Source: Baffinella frigidus (taxonomy: Eukaryota; Cryptophyceae; Cryptomonadales; Baffinellaceae). From it: a stretch of 11,592 nucleotides of DNA. The DNA lies in NCBI GenBank assembly GCA_026770585.1, contig MU647011.1, positions 41,221-52,812 on the forward strand, read 5' to 3'. The position numbers were made by a program, and so were the translations under genes. Every line of letters starts with the position of its first letter. Positions within the stretch are counted from its first letter, which is position 1. Of the stretch, positions 1 through 6,600 are shown piece by piece. The notes beneath the pieces were generated by a model. The model was not told where the DNA came from. It did not search any database and was given only the letters and a program-made list of their open reading frames with translations.

Positions 1-18
1 CCCCCCCCCCCCCCCCCC
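1..18. repeat. Poly(C) run at the window edge
   Basis: Seventeen or eighteen C residues open the window. This may be a true homopolymer or a sequencing/assembly edge effect; the sequence does not decide. Confidence 0.7.
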
Positions 19-133
19 GCACGCACACCTCCCTCTCAACCCTCACCTCTCGCCGCCGGCGAGATATAAAGGTTGTGGGACACCCCTAACCCTAAACCCC
101 TTAGGGTTTAGGGTTTGGGGAGAGAGGCGGGCG

Positions 134-161
134 CCCTAAACCCTAAACCCTAAACCCTAAA
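134..161 (-). repeat. (TTTAGGG)4 in the predicted PSMA3 3' UTR
   Basis: Four perfect units begin five bases after the stop codon. In the sense strand they read TTTAGGG, so the mRNA would carry four GGG runs able to form a G-quadruplex. No clear AATAAA signal was seen. Further mixed telomere-like repeats lie at 81-120, where C-rich units meet G-rich ones head to head. Confidence 0.85.
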
Positions 162-166
162 CGCAT

Positions 167-199
167 TTATTCGTCTTCCATGTCCTCGTCGAGCTGGGC
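167..199 (-). CDS. PSMA3: PSMA3 exon 11 (acidic tail and stop)
   Basis: This exon encodes residues 241-250, [10 protein letters not shown], then TAA at 167-169. Family members end in a short acidic tail of this kind. The acceptor CCCTTAACCAG is the end of a (CCCTAAA)n array in the sense strand. Oppositely oriented heptamer arrays lie on both sides of the exon. Confidence 0.85.
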   Translation of the reverse strand, partial: AQLDEDMEDE

Positions 200-631
200 C
201 TGGTTAAGGGTTTAGGGTTTAGGGTTTGGGGTTTAGGGTTTGGGGTTTGGGGTTTAGGGTTTAGGGTTTAGGGTTTAGGGTTTAGGGTTTAGGGTTTAGG
301 GTTGAGGATGTAGGGGTTAGGGTGTACACTGACTGTAGCGTTTAAGATTCAGGGTTTGGGGTTTAGAGTTTAGGGTTTAAGTTTTAGGGTTTCGGGTTTC
401 GGGTTTCGGGTCTACAGTTTCGGGTCTACGGTTTCGGGTTTCGGGTTTCGAGCTTCGGGTGTCGGATGTACTAATACCCCAGACATGGACCCATGAAGCG
501 GATGGCACACACCGGGGCGTGAAAAAAGGGGTTGGGTGACCCCGACCGAGGCTCACAGGTTGTGTTGCGTGTTGAACCTTGGCCTTGGCGGTGTCGGCGA
601 GGTTCTTGGGGACCCCATCTTGTGCTTCCAG

Positions 632-669
<38 letters not shown>

Positions 670-3600
670 GCGCGCGCTCTTTCTCTCTCTCTCTCGCAAA
701 ATCGCATGCGTTCGAGAGAGAGAGAGAGAGAGAGTGTGTGTGTGTGAGAGAGAGGTTCAGGGTGCAGGGTGCAGGATCCACCTTGGCCGCGGCTTCCGCG
801 GTGTCGGCGAGGTTCTTCGGGACCATCTTGTGCTTCCACCCAGACTCCTCGCAGATCCAGCTCAGCTCCAGCTCGAAAGCCTGTTTTCAGGATTTAGGAT
901 TTGGCTTGGCGTTGAGGGTTTCGAATTTTGCTCGGGGATGAGAATTTTTGAGGGGTTGTGGGTTATGTATGTAGGTTGTGTGGGTTGGGTTGTGGGTTAT
1001 GTATGTGGGTTGTGTGGGTTGTGTGGGTTGTGTGGGTTGTGTGGGTTGTGTGGGTTGTGTGGGTTCTGCGTTAGAATTGGGGGTCAGGGGCCAGGGGCCA
1101 AGGGCCAGGGGCCAGGAGCCAGGGGTTAGGGGTTAGGGGTGAGAATGATGTGCTTCCAGCCTGACTCCTCGCAGATCCAGCAAAACCCCAGCTCGAAATC
1201 CTGAAGGGTTCCGGGGTTAGAATGGTCGCCGAAATAACGAAAATATGGTGTGAAGGTTGACGTTTTTGTACCAGGACCGTAACTTTTTTTGGGGGTTGGG
1301 TTTTATGTTTTGGGTTTATGGTTTATGGTGGAGGTTATTCAGACAGGGGCACGTACAAGCTAATGGCGAATGCTGTAGAGTCCGTAGTAACTATTACGTT
1401 TTACACGCTAGAGCGTTTGCGGTGATTGTTGTCCATCTTGGACGTACGGTTTCCCCGTTTCCCCGTTTTGAAATGGACTTATAGGGTTTTAGAGCGAGTA
1501 GTAAAACAAAAGTGTTGTTTTAAATAGTACCAGAAGCGCGTTTCCGGTACTATTTAAAATCATTGTCACGTCCTATAAGTCCGATTTCAAAACGGGGAAA
1601 CGGGGAAACCGTACGTCCAAAACGGACAACAATTACCGCAAACGCTCTACCAGCTAAGAACGGAGAAGGTCGTTTTACACGGAATATCTTTCTCAAAAAG
1701 GAGAGGCACACACCTTGTCCTTGACGTCGTCGTGGACTGAGTGGATCGTGCGCGCCAGGTCCTTGAGCACCTGCGAACCAAGAAAAGCGTTCAGTCAACT
1801 TTGTGGCTGCGAACACCAGAAATAGCTGACTGAACCGCCCACGAACAAGAAATAGTTGAGTAAATATGTTTTTGCGCGTTTACATGTGTTATAGAGCCCC
1901 CCCCCCTCGCACACACAGGTTATACTGTGCAGGGTTTGTACCAGGACGGGGACAAGACCGGGCTAGTGATTAGTACTAGGAAAATGAGAGATTAGTTAAC
2001 CGTGGTGGACTGAGTGGATCGTGCGCGCCAGGTCCTTGAGCACCTGCGAACAAAGAAATAGTTGACTAAACCACCCACGAACAAGGCGACCCGCGACGGT
2101 TGAGTGAACCGCGCAGGGTTTGTACCGGGATGGGGACGAGACCGGGCTAGTGATTAGTACCAGGAAAACGAGAGATTAGTTAACCGTGGTGGACTGAGTG
2201 GATCACGACGATACCTCTCATACCCACACGAGAATCCTAGAGGGGCCCATCTAAAAGTGAGTTGTAACATTTGTGTAGTAACTTTCGTGAGATTGGTCAC
2301 GTAACTCTGCGAAATTAGCACAGTCACGAGGTTGAAATACCTTATCCTGGTACATTTTTTTACAAACCCACATGTTATCAGGTCCCTCCAGCATTCTCGA
2401 GTGGACGGCGCAGGCGTTGCCCTCAGGAAGCTCGCATAGTTAACGCCTCATAAGTTAACAGCCACGGGAGCCTCAAAAGTTAACAACCGTGGGAGCATCA
2501 CCACTTCCCGGTACAAACCCGGTTCAGTCAACCGGTTGGATCACTCATTTCAACGCTCGATAGCAACAAAGGCGAACAACTAGGGAGTCCCCGGGACGGC
2601 AGGCTCACAACTAAGGGAGCATCGCAACCTCGCGGCATGTGAGCTCCGAGAGTTGCACCGAGCGATCAAACACGTGAACGGGCCGGTGGTTTCGTGGTTC
2701 GGGTTCAGGGTTTAGGGTTTAGGGTTCAGGGCTTAGGGTTTGGGGTTAGGGTTTAGGGTTCAGGGTTCAGGGCTCAGGGTTCAGGGTTTAGGGTTCAGGG
2801 CTTAGGGTTTGGGGTTTGGGAAAAGGGGGCTCGTAGCCTCGCGGCAGGTGGGGTCCGTGAGCTTCAGCTTCTCCAGCCCGTGGGAACCACACAGCGGGCT
2901 ACCAAGGGGTTTTCGGGCACTCAGTGCCCGAGTTTCCGTTACCTTATCCGTCGGAGCCCCCCTACGCCCCTACGGGTTTCCTACCGTAGGGTCGTAGGTC
3001 TTATCGTAGGAGCCCCCCTATGCCCCTACGGGTTTCCTACCGTAGGGTCGTAGGGCTTATCGCGTAAGGGTTGTTCGTTGGGGGGGGGTGACCTCGCGGC
3101 AGGTAAGGTCCGTGAGTTTGAGCTTCTCCAGCTCGACCTGTTCCGGGTATGGGGTTTAGGTTTAGGTTTGAGTTTGTGATTTGGGATTTCGTGCTTCGGG
3201 GGTAGGGTGTACCGAGAGCAGGTTTCGGGTGGGTTTAGGTTCGAGTTTGTGATTTGGGATTTCGTGCTTTGGGTGTAGGGTGTAGCGAGAGCAGGTTTCG
3301 GGTGTAGGGTGCAGGGAATATGGAGAGCGTTTCTGGTTTTAAGGGTCGGGGTTGAGGTTTTTTTTCTTCGTGCTTCGGGTTCCGTGCTTCGGGCGACCAC
3401 ACGAGGCTATCCATGCGAAGAGAATAAAAGAACATTTTAAAATTTGTGGGGAAATGATCACGTTTCCGTACGGATGTCCGTACGGAAACGTGATCAAATG
3501 CTGACTTTTGGCGTGTTTCCTGGGCAATAATCCAATAATTAACTTATGAATCTGTTCGCCTGGATAGCCTCATGTGGGAGCCGCGATGCAACGGCAGGTT

Positions 3601-6600
3601 TCTGATTCGCTGCGACGGAGGGGTTGCGCTGCTGGTGAGCAGGGTTCGGGGTTCGGGTCTCAGGTGTAGGGAGATCAGGTTTCAGGTGTAGGGAGAACAG
3701 GTTTCAGGTGTAGGGAATAGCAGGTTTCAGCGGTCGGGCGAGGATGACCTTGGCGGGCTGCTTGCCCTTGCCGATGGCGCACCCGTAGTAGTTGTACGTC
3801 AGGCCCGACGGCTCGATCATCCAGAGTGACGGCCCGTCCTGGGATTAGGGATGAGGGATTAGGGATGAGGGATTAGGGATTAGGGCTTTGACATTCGGGT
3901 TGAGGGTTGAGGGTTGAGGGTTGAGGGTTTAGGGATTAGGGATTAGGGATGAGGGTTTAAGGTTTTGACATTCGGGTTGAGGGTTCAGGGTTTTGACATT
4001 AGGGTTTAGGGTTTAGGGATAAGGGATTAGGGTTGAAGGTTGCGTGCCATCCCGTTCCGTTTCAAACCCCGCGTCGTCCACGGTAACCCCAAGCCCTATA
4101 ACCCCGGTTCGTAACCTCGCGGCATGTGGGCTCCGACCCCAAACCCTACAACCCCGGTTGTAGGTTGAAGGTTGCGTAGGTTTTTACGGCACGCAACCTT
4201 CAACCCATCCCGTTCAGGTTGAAACCCCGCGTGGTCCACGGTAAGGGTGGGGGTTGCTCCCGGACCACTACGCCAGATTCTCGGAAGGGGTCGCCAAAAG
4301 TCAATTCCCCGGCGGAATAAGGGGAAATCGTTCACTTTTGGGACTTTTGGGAAAGTTGGAACGCCAAAGTGGGGGTTGTTCCTGGACCAGGGCTTGCCCA
4401 TCTCCGATAAACCCGGGCACAAATCCTCGACGCGAGACATTTACTAGCTCTGCCTTACTCGGGTTGACCGACTATTCTCAAGTTGAAATGCTGGGGCTGC
4501 GTACAAATCAGTCAACCTTGCAGCGCAAAAGAGCTCGACCGGGCTCTCACCAAACTGGTAAGCCCAAATAGACTGATACCGAGCTGGATAGCCTCGGTAC
4601 CTTGTCGACAGAGGCGCCTCGGTACTCCACTGTTACTTCTTAAGTTAACAGAGGTTCCACTTTTGCTTTGAGACGTCCCACTCTCGACTTTTGTCTCGGT
4701 GCGCAGCGCTCTTCAAGAGGAACTTCTAGCATTGCCCAAGCGTATCTGCGCCCACCAAATCGCCTCCCCCGGGCGCTTCCCCGCCCCAGAGTTGACGGAT
4801 TCGTACCGCGAGCCCAGATTGACAACTTGAGAACAGTCGGTCAACCCGAGTGAGGTTGAGAGGAACCTTGTCGACGGGGGCGCGATCGGCAAGGGCAAGC
4901 AGCCCGCCAAGGGCCCGCTCTCCCTACCCTATTCCCTACACCAGCTCAGTTGGGAGGGCCAACCCCCGAGGGGCACAGCACGACCGCGGAGAGGGGAAGC
5001 TAGCATCCGGTATGGTTGAGGATTGAGGGTTGAGGGTTGAGGGTTGAGGGTTTTGAATGTAGGGCGCACACAGCAGCTACGGTAAGATTAGGCTGAGTAC
5101 CTTGTCAACGGAGGCGACGAGGACGGAGACGCCGAAGGGGCGCACGGACCAGTAGCACGTGTACGCGTGCACGAACCCTGCCAGCCGCTCCGCCAGGATC
5201 TGTTGGGGGATTATGGGTTATAAGGTTAATCCCTCGCAGATGGGTATTTCTGCTGCAGCATGCCCTCTGCTTGCAAACGTCGCGTTCTGAATCTGTGCTT
5301 TTCACTGTGAGACACTTTCCTGGAGCGATTTGTGTTACCACGATCCCCAGCCGCTCCGCCAGGATCTGTTGGGAGATTATGGGTTAGGTTTCAACTTTTA
5401 GGGATTAGGGATTCGGGTTGAGGTGGAAGGGGTTTTGGCTGTGAGACACGCTCCGCCAGAGCCTTTGTGGGGGGGGTAGCGGTGACGGTGTGGAGGGTCT
5501 AGGCGAAAGGTTTTCGGCTGCGAGGCTGTTAGGCGAGACTCTGAAGGGCCGGACCGACGGAATCTGAGCGCTTTTCACTGTGAGCCACTTTCCTGGAGCG
5601 ATTTCTGGTACCACGCCAGATCATACGTGAATATTTCAGAGCGCGACGTTTCGCTTAAAAGTTATTTCGAGGTACAAATTCCACATTGTTGCGGCGGACG
5701 GGATTCACTTTTGGCGTGATTCTCCCCCCAAATCTCCAAAATGAACTTCAGGCAAATTCCCACTTGGTACAACCCCTGCCCTCATCAGTCAACTGTCGTT
5801 TCGCACGTGGGAGCCTCGGGTCTGGGGTCTTGTGGACACACGGTCCAGGGTTCAAGGTTTAGCGTTCAACGTTGAGGGGTTTCTAGAGCCTCGGGTGTAG
5901 GGTTTAGGTTTTTATGTTTAGAGAGTAGGGTTTCGGGTTTCGGGTGCTGTAAGCACCTTCCCCGGGATGGGCTCCCCGTACAAGTCCTTGCACGCCGCGC
6001 CCGGTCGACTAATCACAATCCAAGACAGTCGACTAAACCCAGCTTTTCCTGGTACAATTCTATCCGGTCGTGTCCCATTCCCGGTACACATCCCACCCGA
6101 TTAAGTCAACTGTTGTTCGCACCTTGCCCGGGATGGGCTCCCCGTAGAAGTCCTTGTACTGCGCCGCCTCGTCGCGCGCCCGGTTCACCTGTTTTGGGGG
6201 TTAGGGTGGGTTTAGCGTTGGTTTAGGGTTTAGGGTTTAGGGTTTAGGGTTTAGGGTTTAGGTTTTAGGGTTTATTGGGGATTGGCGTTTGGGGCTCAAG
6301 ATTCAGGAAGGGTGGGTGAGGAAGGGTGAGGGTTTGGTGTTTGGTGTTTGGTGTTTGGGATTTGTGGTGTGGGGTTTAGGGTTTGGGGGTTGTAGGGTTT
6401 GGGGTTTGGGGTTTAGGGGTTCGGGTTGGTTTCGGGTTGGTTTCGGGTTTGGTTGGGCTGGTTTCGGGTTGGTTCAGGGTTGGTTTAGGGTGTGATTCGG
6501 GGTTCAGGGTTGGGTAGTGTTTTGGCAGGGTTGGTTCAGGATTGTAAGGTGTGGGGGTGACCAGTTGCCGGCCGTCGGCGAGCAGCCCAGAGATCGCGAT

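Noticed and set aside
1-300. A true chromosome end (telomere)
   Set aside because: The arrays are short, mixed in orientation and contain the last exon of a gene; similar arrays occur through the window, so they are interstitial. A nearby end cannot be excluded.
471-1129. Open frames rich in Ser-Leu or Glu-Arg repeats
   Set aside because: They are translations of CT/GA microsatellites and the GGTTGTGTG minisatellite, lying in introns 10 and 9.
1397-1681. Confident target-site duplication around the foldback
   Set aside because: The right copy of CGTTTTACACG lies about 20 bp beyond the arm, so it may be chance or part of an older duplication.
2834-2876. This copy as the functional exon 8
   Set aside because: It lacks a usable acceptor, has GC at the donor, and carries Leu to Pro; 3093-3137 is intact.
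3026-3400. Pro/Asn/Lys-rich minus-strand frame
   Set aside because: Product of degenerate CCCTAAA-like repeats in intron 7; it overlaps exon 8 only in a different frame.
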